From Cyanoderma ruficeps (Eukaryota > Chordata > Aves > Passeriformes > Timaliidae): a DNA stretch of 64,000 nucleotides. Location: positions 19,835,754 through 19,899,753 of the forward strand of contig VZDJ01000623.1 in assembly GCA_008694505.1 (NCBI GenBank), given 5' to 3'. The translations under genes and the position numbers were made by a program. The stretch's first letter is position 1; each line of letters opens with the position of its first letter. Shown in pieces: positions 1 through 11,900 of the stretch. The notes below the pieces were generated by a model, which searched no databases, was not told the DNA's origin, and saw only the letters and a list, made by a program, of their open reading frames with translations.

Positions 1-1179
1 TTTGATTCTGGCTGTTCATGAAGAACAAATTGTGGATGCTCAAGTGCATTAGGGCCTTCGTCTCCACCATCACCAGCCAGGGAGTGGAATGCATATAAAG
101 GTATATTATCAGAAACTGCTGAAAGAAATAACAGCAGTACGTGAGTACAACACAATCCATGTCACTTTTTGCTATGAGAGAGAATAAAACCAGAGAGCAA
201 TAGACCATTTCTATCTGGCTCTCTAAGGCTATACTCCAAAGTATTCACATATATACAAGAACAGCATTAGCTGTCCAAACAAGACCGAAAAAATTTCATT
301 GGTGAGCTCTTCTACTATTGCTTAGTAGGCCCCACAGTTTTCTTACAGAAACTGGAAAGTCTAAACTGCCTCATACTGAATGGTAAGGAAGAAAATGGAA
401 TGAGTGGTTGCAACAAGATACTTAAGCAGTCTTCAATTTTAAGATATATTCCCTGGAGTCTTAATACACGAAGTTACCACTAAGTCTGCAAATGCTATTT
501 CAGTGAACTTTTCTCTCCATGTATGTCACAAATTCTCTGCTGTTCTGAAACTTTCTACATGCTGTCTTCAGTTTCTTCACAAGCTTTTGAATTATGTCTA
601 GTACCTTGTGGCTGATAGCGTGCCTTCCTTTCTCTGAAAGAGTCTTGTGAAGACCAAAAAGGTCACCTTTAAAGGTGGTCCACACCTTTAAAAGAAAGGC
701 AGTTCTGTCTTTTACCCACTATTTTACTCGCTTAGCAAGAGGTTAAATAGAAAAGTTAGGCTGAGTCAAATCAGCATGTGCAGAGTATTATAGCTATTCA
801 GCATGCTGATGATTTCATGATAAGTACCTGTGTGCCTGTTTTCACCCACAGTACATACAAGGCAGCTGCTGTAGTAATCAAATTTCAAATATTTACCTTT
901 TTTTAGAGAGCATGGACGTGAGCAGCAACTATCAAGTACCACTTTACTGCATGGTAAATCCACACTCAAGCTTGCCTTGTTCAAGCCTACAGTCAATCAC
1001 AGTAATGAGTGGAGTAATATTTCCCTTTGCAGAAGCCATCCTAGTTAAAAGCACATAATCAACTCGATGTTCAATAACTGCCTTAAATGATTACTTGTAG
1101 TGCTTTGTAAGTAGTTTTATCAGGCTTATGTATGTGGCCTGTATTTGGCAGACTTCCTGCTGGTCTTCCTGATATTCCC
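1..1179. other. Upstream flank, no gene recognised
   Basis: No splice-bounded conserved exon, RNA gene or long frame with protein-like content could be recognised. In mammals the neighbour on this side of CRACR2A is PARP11, whose 3' end would point this way, but nothing here can be matched to it. Confidence 0.4.
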
Positions 1180-1530
1180 CCTTGTAGCTGCAAGATTTGC
1201 CGTTTACCAGAGCTCTGGGATTGTAGCTTACTTTAGGGAGAGAAGCCTGAAGGGTCACAGGCTGTTCAGGAAAGATGGATTGGGAAGGCAAGTAGGAGGG
1301 CTTGTACATTGTGAAAAGGAGTGCCTTGGGTGTGTGGAGCTTTACCTTGGGATAGTTGTTGAGTCCATGGAGAGCATGGATAAGGACACGAGAACAGATC
1401 AGCGCAGTTGATGTCACAGACGTGTCTGCAACCAAATCACCTGATCAAGAAGAGGAAGGTGAAGCCTTCTTTGGGCACCATGCCCTAGAAGCTCCTCTGC
1501 AGTTGGGAGACCTTACTACCAAGTGATGGG
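1180..1530 (+). mobile_element. CR1 LINE fragment (ORF2, endonuclease part)
   Basis: The + strand reads like a decayed internal CR1 segment. A stretch around 1,290-1,370 resembles the CR1 passage on the 'gave a call to serve' side of ORF2, and 1,405-1,500 closely follows the avian CR1 endonuclease passage in which a 'cacctgatcaagaagagg' core precedes 'gaagccttctttg'. The frame is broken, so this is a dead copy. The 114-codon minus-strand frame over it is a shadow. The assignment is by remembered family consensus, not a search, and the ends are approximate. Confidence 0.6.
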
Positions 1531-1834
1531 AATTATATCAAAGTTTTTTCTCTTCTTCTAGAACTACTTGGAAAACCTGATCCCAGAAGTGGGTATTTTT
1601 CAAAACTTACTTTGGGCTAAGTGAGATCTTTGAATCGAATGTGAACCAATTCCGTCTTCCTCTGCAACCTTCTTCAAACAGAACTTGGAGAGTTTGAGAT
1701 GACAAGGTGGGGGGATCCTAGTAGGTCCATTTGGATTGGTCACCACCTTAGGACCTTGCTGCGGATGGGCGTTCCGGTGCCCTTCCAAACTCCCCTGCCC
1801 TGACCCTTCTAGGTTTCCCGTACCCTTACCCTGG

Positions 1835-2720
1835 AAAACCATCACGCGCGGGCTGCAAGAGGGACCAGGGAAGGCTCCCCCTCCTCGCCTTCCCCTGGCT
1901 GTCTGATCTCGTCGAGGGCGAGTCGCTCCCGCTCAAGGTGAGGTGAGACCGGGCGGGGCAACCGGGCTCCGGCTGCAGGTAGAGAGGGAGGGAGGGAGAG
2001 GCCGGGCCGGCCGTCCCGCCCCTGGGGCACAGCCCGCCTCGTCAGATTATGTCACCCGTGCTGAAAACAAAGTTAGGAAAGTGGTTTCAGCCTTTCCGCG
2101 GTCTCGCTTGCAGCCCGGGGAGCGCCGGCCGGGCCAGCGGGAGGTGAGTCGGGGCGGCATCGCGGGCCGGGGGAACCGGGCCAGGGGACGGCGAGGTCCG
2201 TGCCCGGCCGGACCGTCCTGCCGGCGGGGAGACACCCGCGGCCGCCTGTTCGCCGTGCCCTGCGGGGAGAGCCCCGGCGCCCCAAGCCAGCCCCGCCGTG
2301 TCGCAAGCCGCGCTTCCTGCGCGGGGTCCGCGGGCAAAGGGCCCGCCCGGCAGCGGGCACGGAACGCGTTTCGTCCCCGAGGGCAGCGGCGGTCGGGCAG
2401 GATGACAGGAGCGGGGGGCACGGGCTGCCCTTGCCCCTCCCTCGCCTCGCTGCCAGGCTGGAAGGTGGCGGGAAGGTGGCTGGAAGCGGCCGCCAGCAGG
2501 CTGGTGCAGCCCCCGCAGCGCCGGCTGCGGCGCGAACGCCCGCACGGCGATGGAGCCAACTCCGGCGGTGGGCCGGGGCTGGCGTGGGGAGCGACAGCTC
2601 GGTGCCGGGGCTGCGGCTTCGTGACTCCTCCCACACGCGGAATGTTTCCCAAAGGTGGTGCCCAAAACTGCCGGTGACGGGGAGTCGTCGTGTTGGCGCT
2701 CCCGCCGTGCCTCGTGTAGC
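1835..2720 (+). promoter_or_regulatory. CRACR2A: CpG island, probable CRACR2A promoter
   Basis: This is the only strongly GC- and CpG-rich block in the window, against an AT-rich background. It contains a GC box (gggcggggc, 1951-1959), several other G-rich Sp1-like stretches, an ETS-like cttcc core near 2,305-2,315 and an AP-1-like tgactc at about 2,622. It has no TATA box, as expected for a dispersed CpG-island promoter. It lies upstream of, and in line with, the CRACR2A coding exons, and no other gene start is visible nearby. Open frames of up to about 290 codons on both strands here are by-products of the low stop-codon density of GC-rich DNA. Confidence 0.65.
2050..2143 (+). other. CRACR2A: Candidate non-coding first exon (ends at strong donor)
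   Basis: Within the CpG island a near-consensus splice donor, GAG|GTGAGT, lies at 2143|2144. The first coding exon far downstream begins with 5' UTR after a splice acceptor, so an upstream untranslated exon must exist; this is the best donor seen in the island. Two weaker donors (AAG|GTGAGG and GAG|GTGAGA) lie near 1,937-1,947. The transcription start is unknown and the left edge given is nominal. Confidence 0.3.
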
Positions 2721-5417
2721 AGGTTCGTGCCGAGGCTGACAGACGCTGTCAGAGAGAAATCCCGGATGGCCTGGCCACCTCTGGGGCTGTCCCGCTGGTT
2801 TTCGCTTCCCTGCAGATACAGAAGACGATTGAGTTTGTGGCTGGTGACTGTCTTCAGGCCCACCAAGTTCTTGTTGAAGAAGGCATCGCTGTTCCTGCCG
2901 GTTGTAGAAAGGATTCCTGTGTCCCCCTGCAATAGTTTGGTGTCACTGTTACTCTGCTGTAGCACTTGTGTGATCTCTGATTTAATTTTCTGTCTTTCTT
3001 GATACTGAAGGCTTATGATGGCTGTAAATGGCAGTTATAAAAGAAACCTCCTGCTACCAGGATAATAGATTTCTTAATATACACCAGTAGAATGACTGCA
3101 TGTAGTGAAACGTGGGTAGTGTCACAATTGGGAGAATGGTGAAATCCCTCTGGAACACTGGCTAATTTAATGCGCTCTTCTATTTTCTTACTTGCAACTT
3201 TGTGGTTTTCAACAGTAGTCTTCAGCTTAGTTTCGCTTTTCTTTTTAGAATACGTGAATTATTCTGATGCATGGGTAAAAATTTATTGGTTTTCTGTGGG
3301 TTGTTCTAAGAACTCTTAGGTCCCCATATTTGAGCTTCAGTAATTGTACAGCTCAAAAGGGAAACATTACACCCAAAAGTACGAAAGTGAAAATTAAATG
3401 TTGGTCTTCTCTAAACTCGATTCTCATCTTTCATTAAATCAAGAAAAGAAATCAAAAGTCAGAGTCTGAGGTACAAAAAGGCAGATATATTTCTGTGAAT
3501 GGATTAAGTAGCAAATGAGATTTAGGGCAGTAATAGTTTACACTCTCATGGTCTGCCAGCTCTCGGAGACTCAAGTTCACTGCTGCTGAAATGAATGAGA
3601 TATGTTTTGTTCCCTGTGAACTGTCTCTGCCCCCACCACCCTTTCCTCTTATCTTGTGGTGGGCTAGAAGATAACAGTAAAACAAGTAGCAGAAATAAAT
3701 GTACTTAAGAGCATCACTCTACAAGCTTTGTTTGTGGTTTCTTCAGACCACAGGATGAATATGCTGCTTCTAACAAGTCTCTCTTTTCCTCCCATTTCTG
3801 CTCACTGACAAATGATATCTTATCATTATTTTTTAGGTGGATAAATGGAGGAGTAAAGAGTATAGTAGTCTGCCCTGATTTCCTCCCCACTGTTTGCCAA
3901 TTTGCAGTCTAAATATATATGAACATATAGCCCTAACATGTAAGTTGGGAGTAGCTCATCTATAGGGTTTTTATTTCTCATGTTGAAAAATGCAGATCAA
4001 GCCAGTTCAAGTTAAACCTCATGTAAAAACATAATTGATTCCACTGTTCATGACCTAATCCATGCAGAAGCACCAGGACGTCTGTGTCTGATGAAAACTG
4101 AGTTTAAAGATTTTGGATCCGTTATATTCCACAGTCTCACATAGGGGGTGTCAAGGAAAGTGAAGGGTCTTGCTGGGGAGCTTCCATTAATTGAAGAGCA
4201 GCATAAATGAAGTCAGGGATCCTCACAATTGTAAAGATAACTTTCTGAATATTTGGCTCACAGTGAAAGTGGAAGTTATATCTCTATTCAAAAGCAGTAG
4301 TGAATTAAAATCCAATTAAGAATCTGTAGTGATACGTTTTCAATTGTTTGCATAGCGAGACTTTTTTTTATAGAACTGAACAGGATGGAGTACACCAAGC
4401 CTCCTAATCAAACACAGATAAGTGGATTTGTTTATATGCGTTTCCAAGGCCTTGGGAGTGAGCTGTGCAGAGCAGATAGCATGAAGGTTATCTTGTTCTG
4501 CATATAGGAAAATATGACTCTCTGAGTTTCATGTTTTACTGTCACTTTTTGCAGTGGAAAAACAGTGGATTAGCAAATTAAGTATTTCTGTGCCTCACTG
4601 ACATGCTCTTGCCCCATAAAACGTGTCCCCCTGACTCAGGTGAAGGTATTTTCCCAGGGTAAGTTTGTAGTTTTAGAAGTTCTGAACGTTTTGAAGACAA
4701 TAATTTGTGCCAACCCAGCTTCAAGCTGAGGGCCAAATAACTAAGGAAATACTTGGAATATGTCTCTGTTCTCTTGTGGAATCTGCCTTAACTTGGGTCC
4801 TCTAAGGTCCATGGTGGAGTAGACTGAAATTTTCTACTAATGTTTTTTCCATGAAAAACGAATTCCTATTTGAAGAGAATATTTAATTTGCATCTCAAAA
4901 TCCTTTAACTCAGGTTAAAGATGTAACGTTCCTTGAAAAACTAGAAATAGAGAGTGTATTTTAGACTTCAAGCCGAATTGTTGTTAGTTTTCAGACAGAT
5001 AAAAGGTTTTGATTTTTTTTTTTTAGAAGTTACATTTTTAGCAAGGACTTTTGGAGGAGGCAGAATATTTCAAGGTTTTTTTTGTGAAAGTGGTGTACTT
5101 TAAAGATGTTCTTGTCAACCTGATATCACCAGCTGAAAGTAGCTCCATTTAGCAGTGAGTCATTAGGAAAACTTGAGAGATAAGACAATTAAAAGGGGTA
5201 TATACACTATTTAACTTTTTTTCCCCCAGATCTTTACTTCGGGGGTAGGGGGTTTGCAGTGCAAATAATTTGCCTACAAATGGAACAGCCCGTGTGAATT
5301 GGCAATATCTCCTGCCAGAACGTCATGTTACACCAATTACTAATATAATGCTGTTATCAATATAGTTAATCACATTTAATTTCAGTACTTGGAACAATGC
5401 AGCGCAATAAATTGTGC

Positions 5418-5456
5418 TTAGAGGCATTTTCCAACATAAATGATTCTGTGATTCTT
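5418..5456 (+). mobile_element. CR1 LINE 3' tail remnant
   Basis: A short stretch reads as the avian CR1 terminus: a 'ccaacataaatgattctg' phrase followed by a second 'tgattct' unit, the short 3' repeat at which CR1 copies end. Sequence upstream of 5,400 is too decayed to assign, so only the tail is called. Confidence 0.5.
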
Positions 5457-8400
5457 TGCAGTCAGATGGACTCAGCTCAGTTTTGACTTCACTACATTTG
5501 GAATGTGTTGCGTATGTTGTAAGATGGTCCTTCCTAACAGGAGTTTTTACATCCCTGAATTTAAAAAAAAAATGTTTTAAAAATAAGTCAAGATAACGGC
5601 AGAATAGTTCTACATAGTTCTGTAATAGTTCTAATACAAGTTCTGTAAGTGCCAGTGTCTGTCCAGTTTGCATGCAGACATCTATAAAACCTAATGCTGC
5701 AGCCACAAATGTTAGCCAGAGTTTTAGCCCAAAAAACTAACTGGCCAAGCTGTATTTGTATGCAGTAATGATTTATTGGCAATTTAGAGAGATAAAGACA
5801 GACTTATTGAGGAAAACACCCTCTCAGATACTCATGCAAGCTGTACCACCATCCTGCTCAGGTATTGTGTAGGTCAACACTTTCTGAAGCCACAAGGTTC
5901 TCGCAACCAGCAGGCAGGCAAGGAACGAGAGGTGGGGAGAAGAGTTCTTCTTGGGATCAGTTTTCTTGAATAAGGCAGAAAGAGCAGAAGGAGGGAGAGG
6001 AGACAATGGGTCCTTAAGCCCGCAGAGACTACAGGCAGGGTGCTCTCAGTTCTGATGATCTTGTGATTATTCTGCAACAGTGATTTCCATGATGATTGCT
6101 GCCCCTAAATTCAGTGTCCCTCTATAAGAAGTTTGCATTTCCAGGCAGCTCTTAGCTTTTGACTTCTTAAATACATTTAAAAGGAACCATCCAGAGCGAT
6201 GAAGCAAGAGGAAAAGATGTATTTCTGCTGAAATAATTACCTAGAGTAGCTTTACTTCTCAAGGATCCTAGCAGCACTTAGCAGGCTCATTTTAATTTCA
6301 TCCTGCCTTTTTAGTATCGACCCCTAAGAACTGCTTAGATTTAGGCAATAAATATCTTGTTAGTTGTTTTTCATTAGTGTTTTCACATTTAAGAGCCGGA
6401 TGGGAAACAAATGAATATACCTGCTTACTTTGGGCATCTGAATTTTAATACATGGATAGTTTTATTTACTACTTCCATAGAGGCCAGCAAGAAGCTAGGC
6501 AGGAGATCTTTTGTCTTCGTCTTCCTCTGGGGAAGCTGGCCTTTGGGAGATGAAAATTTTCTTACAAGCCCAGTGAAAACTAGTTGCTTGGATGCAAATG
6601 TTAAAAATAAAAGTCTAATGAAGACATGTTCACCATTCAGAGTTGGAATTCTTCATCACAGTGCACAGAACTAACATGGTTTGTTTTCTTCCCAATGTTT
6701 GTATTTGTGAATTCATCTAGGGAAAAATGCCCAGCGGGGAGTAAGTGGTCTCTGTCCAAAGTCTGGCTGTCTGTTTTGGAATCCTCAATGCTTAATCACT
6801 TCAAGCATATTTTCTGTTTTTCTCCTGTTTCACCATTAATATTGTGGAGACACTGCTTCAACTATATAATCTGGATTTTTATCCTTCTTCTTTAGCTTTA
6901 TGGTTTGGGGTTGGTTTTTTGTTTGTTTATTTTTCTTAACCAGTAATCTCCTTAAAAGGAGAAATTTCATTTATATGACTTTGATGTATGTATAACACAC
7001 AATATCTTCTCCTTGACTTCTGCTGAGCTCCCTTACCTTGAAATAAATTGTAAGGAATTTTATGGAAACTTAAAACCTTGTTGTGGTATAAATGAAGCTT
7101 TAAGCTTGCAGATAGCAAAGCAGGTGATCCTAATGGTTCTCTTAATCTTTAAAAGCTAATCAGGTCTGGCTGGAGAGTTTCTGTTAAGACTGAATCTAAA
7201 CAGTCTGTTAAGACTGATTCTAAATGGAATTTGGTTCTCCCACACAAATCTATCTGCATGAAAGGAATTCCTACATAACTTAGGTTTTCCTTTTACAGGC
7301 CAGTGGATGTAGGATTTCTCTGTTGTCTCTGCCTTTGCTACTCCCCTGAAATGATTTTCGTGACACATTTCTTTCAGACTGTCTTCTTCTGGTCCCTCAT
7401 AGGAACCCCAGCCCGCCTTAGATCTCTGCCTCCGGAGTTAAACTACCCACACACACTCCATGGTGTACAATCTCCTAAGATGAAGAGTCATGAGAGAAGT
7501 AAATTCAGGCTGTGTGGAAGAGGCTTTGATGATACATTTCATCAAAAGCTTTTCTGACTTGCATGTATTCACTTGAAAAGCCAAAACTGGAGGAATGAAT
7601 GTCCCCTTTTTTTCATCCAGTTGTGTCTAGGTGTCCATATGGTTAGGCCAAGCTTTGTAATGCTTCCCAGGTGTTTTCTTAAGCACACAACTTTTATATC
7701 TCTGTTTAAGTGTTTTAAGTGTGGGACCCAAATTTTTATGTTGGATGGTCATAGAATCTTTTTTTAAATGGCTAAGAAGTAACATTGAAGTCCATTGATC
7801 TAGTAATCTTTCTCAGGAGTGATCTCCTCTGCCATTATTTGCAGATTTGTGTTTGGTCTGTTCTTCCATGATGGCAGAACTGCACTCCCCTTGTAGCCAG
7901 GGGTTCAGTGCTTGTCCCTAAACCAGGACAGTGCTCCACCTTCCTTATTCTTGGGTGGGTTTTCATGTCCAGCTTGTCTGACATGTTAGCTTCTTGTGGA
8001 TTGTATTATGCACACAGGGAGCATTTTTCTCCAATCCTGTACCTAGAAAATTTTATGTACTTGAGCTTGGTTATTGTGTTCTCTTTGGTCTTAGCAGTCC
8101 CATTCCTCTGTCATTCTCTGCAGGTCCTGCTTTTTTTGAGTCTTCCTTGATGGACCACTTGGCCTTAATTAAATTAAATAAACTATAACTTTCCAGTTTA
8201 AATTGAAAGGATTCTACAAGAGAGTTCACTGTCTAGCTGGAGGAACCCTTGTTCAAAAGCAGGGCAGAGCAATGGCGAACAGAATGAGTTCCTTGTGATG
8301 ATACGTTTTAGCTTTAGGAGATTTTCAGCACAATGCTGAAAGATAACCAACTCTGACACTAAGTTATTTCTGAAGAGGTCCCTGTTCATGCGTCAGCCAT

Positions 8401-8660
8401 GCTACACTGCAGCTGTGGGTTATTTTAACAAAGATAATTTGGATGCAGGAAATAAATATTTTTTTGTAGAAAAAGCACGCAATCTATTTTTTATTTTGTA
8501 GTGTAAGACATAAGTGATCTCTCGTAACAGTGTTTTAGATAAATCCAAGGTGACCTTGGTATTAAGTAAGCCTACTATATTTTTCAGCTGATGATGTGTT
8601 TTGAAGTGTGCTGCAGAAAATTTGTACCTGTAGACACGTGCTGAGACAAATATTTCACTG

Positions 8661-8718
8661 AAACCTAAAAACTGAAGAAATATGAAGAAAAACTGAAGAA
8701 ACCTAAAAACTGAAGAAA
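8661..8718 (+). repeat. Direct repeat, 20-base unit, period 38
   Basis: The 20 bases at 8661-8680 recur exactly at 8699-8718, with an intervening partial copy of the 'ctgaagaa' part. This looks like a small local duplication in A-rich DNA. Confidence 0.7.
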
Positions 8719-9703
8719 AACAGCTCTCTAGGTTTTTAACTATCACAGTTAGGGAGAATGGGGCTGTCACACATCATGACTTGTGAAATCTGTGGCTCAA
8801 CATTGCTCTGTACTTCTAGAGTTTGGTGATTTGCAATAGACCTGACTGGAAATGATGAAAATGCCTTTTGGAATATTAACAGTGACCTGCCTTTTGCAGA
8901 CCCGTCCAAAACTTACCTCATGATTAATGGACAGAAACCTCCTAAATCACACATCCTTGTTTAGTATTTGGAGCTATGCTTGTTTGCATCAGGTCATGAT
9001 GTGACCTATTTTGCATAGTGAAGTGTGTTTGTAGTTAAAAGAATGGAAATCAAAGGTCTCAATAGAATTGATTTTGTAAGCCACTCATTTTCTAAAGGAG
9101 ATAGATGAGTGAATGGAACTACCTATGCTATTTGAAACTGGCCTTGAAGTAATTAATGAGTGCAGATTCAGTAATGTGGGACAACTTGCAGTTTTAATCT
9201 TTCATGTTATTACCAGCATTTGCAAAGTATCAGGACACTGTAGGAGTTACGATGAACTCTATCAGCTTTAGAAGCTGCCATAAGGATTAAGAATTTTTGC
9301 AGGTGCTCTAATTTAATTTTCTGCTGTATTGAAGACACTGGCTGTGTAGCAAGTTTTTATGATGTCTATAAAAGGTGGGGCAACTTATAAAAAGGTGAGG
9401 CTCTCATGATGCATGCAGTTTCATTTTGTGGTATGGAAGTATTTAGAAAGCATGGTGATGTTTGCTGAATTGTACTGTTTGCTAACTGCAAACAACTTTA
9501 TCAAAGTGCCTTTTTGTTCCACCATTTTTAATGTGTTTTTGTTTTTCTGTTCTTTCACTTGCAATGGGCTATCTATTCCTTGCATAGTTTTTCTTTCTTC
9601 CTAAGGAAGTCTAATGGATTGTGCAGAGGCAGGCACTAGAAGCACTTACTATCTTGACTAGCTTGGCCTGTTCATGAAGTTGTGGCCTTCTGAGAAATTG
9701 TTG

Positions 9704-9803
9704 AAAAAATCCCCACAAAACAACCACAAAAAAGTCCTCAAAAAACCCCAACAAAACACAAAAAAAACCCCAACCAAAACAAACAAAACAAACAGAACAA
9801 ATG
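9704..9803 (+). repeat. A/C-rich low-complexity block
   Basis: About 100 bases consist almost only of A and C in the pattern (A)n(C)1-4, with late (caaa)n-like units. A 66-codon frame over it is a composition effect. Confidence 0.8.
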
Positions 9804-11661
9804 AATACATTTTAAGTCTGGGTCAGATCTTGTCAAGACCGTCTTTAAGTTGTGCTTGTCCCATTGATTTTTGATGTTTTTAAACCTGTTTTTAAGTTAG
9901 TGTCATTGCTAAGTTGAAGCTGATGGCCGGTTTGTTGCCTCATACACGGGTGTCAGGAGTGAGCTGTGTTGGAGTAATGGAGGCTCAGGTGTGTAAAGGC
10001 AGTATGAGAGGAGAATTTTATCCGGACTATTACACCAGTGTAGTTTGATTGTGGCTTTCCATCTGATCCACTTGTGGGTGGCTAGATCCAGTGAGAGCAG
10101 ATTCATCTGGCTCATAAAATGTTTTTAAGACTGTTGTTGGAAACGTCGTGGAAGGGATTAAGAAACAGGGCAATTATGGAGTGATCTTTTCCTTTGTTTA
10201 TCTTCCCAGCTACTGAATGTTGCTCAGACTTTCTGAGCTAGAAATTGTCCTCATAAGAGAAAGAGATTACAGTTGTTCAGGCAGCTGTAATCGGCAAACG
10301 CCTTTTGTTATGTGTGACCAGAATTCCCCATGACAGCATTTTCTAGCCTTGTTAATTGTCCAGGGCTTCTGGCACTCGTGCTCTGGCAGGCTTTGGTGCC
10401 TCTTGGGTGTGGACTGTGCCTTGCCCCAGCAGAGAGGTCTTGGGGTTTATAAGGCACCCCTGACAGCTGTGCATTAAAATTCAAGCACGACCCATTCTGA
10501 GGGAGGAGTTTCCTAAGATGGCATGATCCTGGGTTTAGACATCCCTTGGCTTCTCTCAGAGTATTTTTTTCCTCCTGCTTGAAGCACTGCTTAGGAAGAT
10601 TCTGACAGGTTCTCTGGCCATGTAGCCAAAGTTATTTCCATTCTGGAAAGTATTTGAACAACAGTCCTGGCATGATTGGAGTGATAAAAGAGAGGAGGGC
10701 GGGAGGGGAAAACTGCCTATGTGTACAGATTTTTTTTACATGGTTTCAGAGGGGCTGGGTGATTTGCTTACCAAAATCTTAGTTTGATTTGAAGTCAATG
10801 GCCTGTTTGCAGTAGATTTATACTTCCATGCAATGTGAGATATCCAACTGCCTGGCCCATGGCTATCAGAGAAATCACTTTGTTGTGGGGAGCTGTGTGA
10901 GTTCTGTGAAGTTCTTAGAAGATGCTGGGTTCCAAGAGTGCCAGGTTTGAACTTAAGCATAGAGTAAAACAGCCTGAGTTGTTCTGTCTATGTGATCAGA
11001 GCTTTTTCACCTTAAGAAGCTGCACAGACAAGCCTAAGGTTCTGTTTCCTCATATTCTACCTTCACATCCACGCAGTGCTGAGGTTTTTGCTCTGAAGAC
11101 AACATAAGTTCCATATTTAATCAATTTTCACTGGCCTCTGTGGAGTTGTTCCAGGTTGTGCCAGTCATAGTGGATCAGAATCAGGCTATTTTCGTCTTAT
11201 GTTAGTCAAATGCCTTACAAAACTCTTTGTTCTGTTAAAAAATTTCAGACAAATTTGTCTCTACTTTAGGTAAACCTACTTAGATAAGAACTACACATTC
11301 AAGATGAGTATATGAAGTCAAGTTGTAGTGACTTTAAATTATTCTTGCCTTTACCTGTATTTCTTGTGTTTTCTTGTTCATGTTGATTGATTGTCTATAT
11401 TTCTTGTCAAACTGGCTGATCTTGCTTTGAGATTCCCTTTCAGAGCTAGATTTGTCTTCTCCTTCCCTCAGACTCCCCTTTCTTGATCATGATCCCATTT
11501 GCAATGTCTTTAGTGCGGCCCATCAAGGGTAGGAATTTTCAAAAAGCTTTTTCTTTTTCTAAGCTTTGGTGCCTAATGAGAGAGATGGTTGCTAAGAGAT
11601 TGTGGAAAGCATCATTAAGAGGGTCTGATTTGCTTTTTTCTTTACTTTTTTCCATGCATAG

Positions 11662-11732
11662 GTTTCAGATCAGAATTTATGGGTAAATGGAACAGCAGCA
11701 TTCCAGGATATTCCTGAGCTGAGTTTGTAACC
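11662..11732 (+). other. CRACR2A: 5' UTR part of exon 2
   Basis: The acceptor AG at 11660-11661 follows a T-rich tract and opens the exon; a second usable AG lies at 11667-11668. The UTR ends at a start codon in a strong Kozak context (A at -3, G at +4). An in-frame TGA at 11715-11717 rules out a longer N-terminus from within this exon. Confidence 0.65.
11679..11717 (+). other. Upstream ORF of 12 codons in the 5' UTR
   Basis: An ATG at 11679 opens 12 codons, in the same frame as the main start, and stops at the TGA at 11715, only 15 bases before the main ATG. Its context is weaker (T at -3, G at +4), so leaky scanning to the main start is expected. The ATG is in the transcript if either acceptor (11662 or 11669) is used. 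Confidence 0.5.
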
Positions 11733-11900
11733 ATGGACAGAATAAAAAGAGACTGTGCCAGTCCTGTGCAACCAGGAGATGCAGAGAGGAGCAGGACTGG
11801 AGAACAAGACCCAGAACTAACTGTGTTGGGAAAAGCACAAGAGTTCTTTCAGATCTGTGATCTGGAAGGCAAAGGCTTCGTCACTCGTCAAGACATGCAG
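11733..11900 (+). CDS. CRACR2A: CRACR2A coding exon 1 (start codon, first EF loop)
   Basis: Encodes residues 1-56, ends in phase 0 at donor CAG|GTAAAA. The first 30 or so residues are polar and poorly conserved in the family; from '[10 protein letters not shown]' on it matches CRACR2A strongly. The EF loop at 43-54 has Asp1, Glu3 and Gly6 but Lys at position 5 and Asp instead of Glu at 12, so it probably binds Ca2+ weakly or not at all. Confidence 0.93.

Larger units (their letters stand above)
2144..11661 (+). other. CRACR2A: Intron 1 (about 9.5 kb, non-coding)
   Basis: AT-rich sequence between the candidate island donor and the acceptor at 11,660-11,661. No conserved exon was recognised. 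It holds a CR1 tail near 5.4 kb, a 20-base direct repeat near 8.7 kb and an A/C-rich low-complexity block near 9.75 kb. The first 580 bases are still CpG island. Open frames of 60-130 codons here lack matching splice signals and protein-like content. Confidence 0.5.

Noticed and set aside
1943..2965. Open frames of 180-290 codons on both strands in the CpG island
   Set aside because: High GC lowers stop density; the products are Arg/Pro/Ala/Gly-rich with no domain, and frames overlap on both strands.
5323..5706. 127-codon minus-strand frame
   Set aside because: It runs over a CR1 tail and A-rich DNA, with no domain or splice support.
7730..7890. Possible minus-strand CR1 ('catagaatc' near 7,750)
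   Set aside because: Only one short phrase fits; the rest could not be matched.
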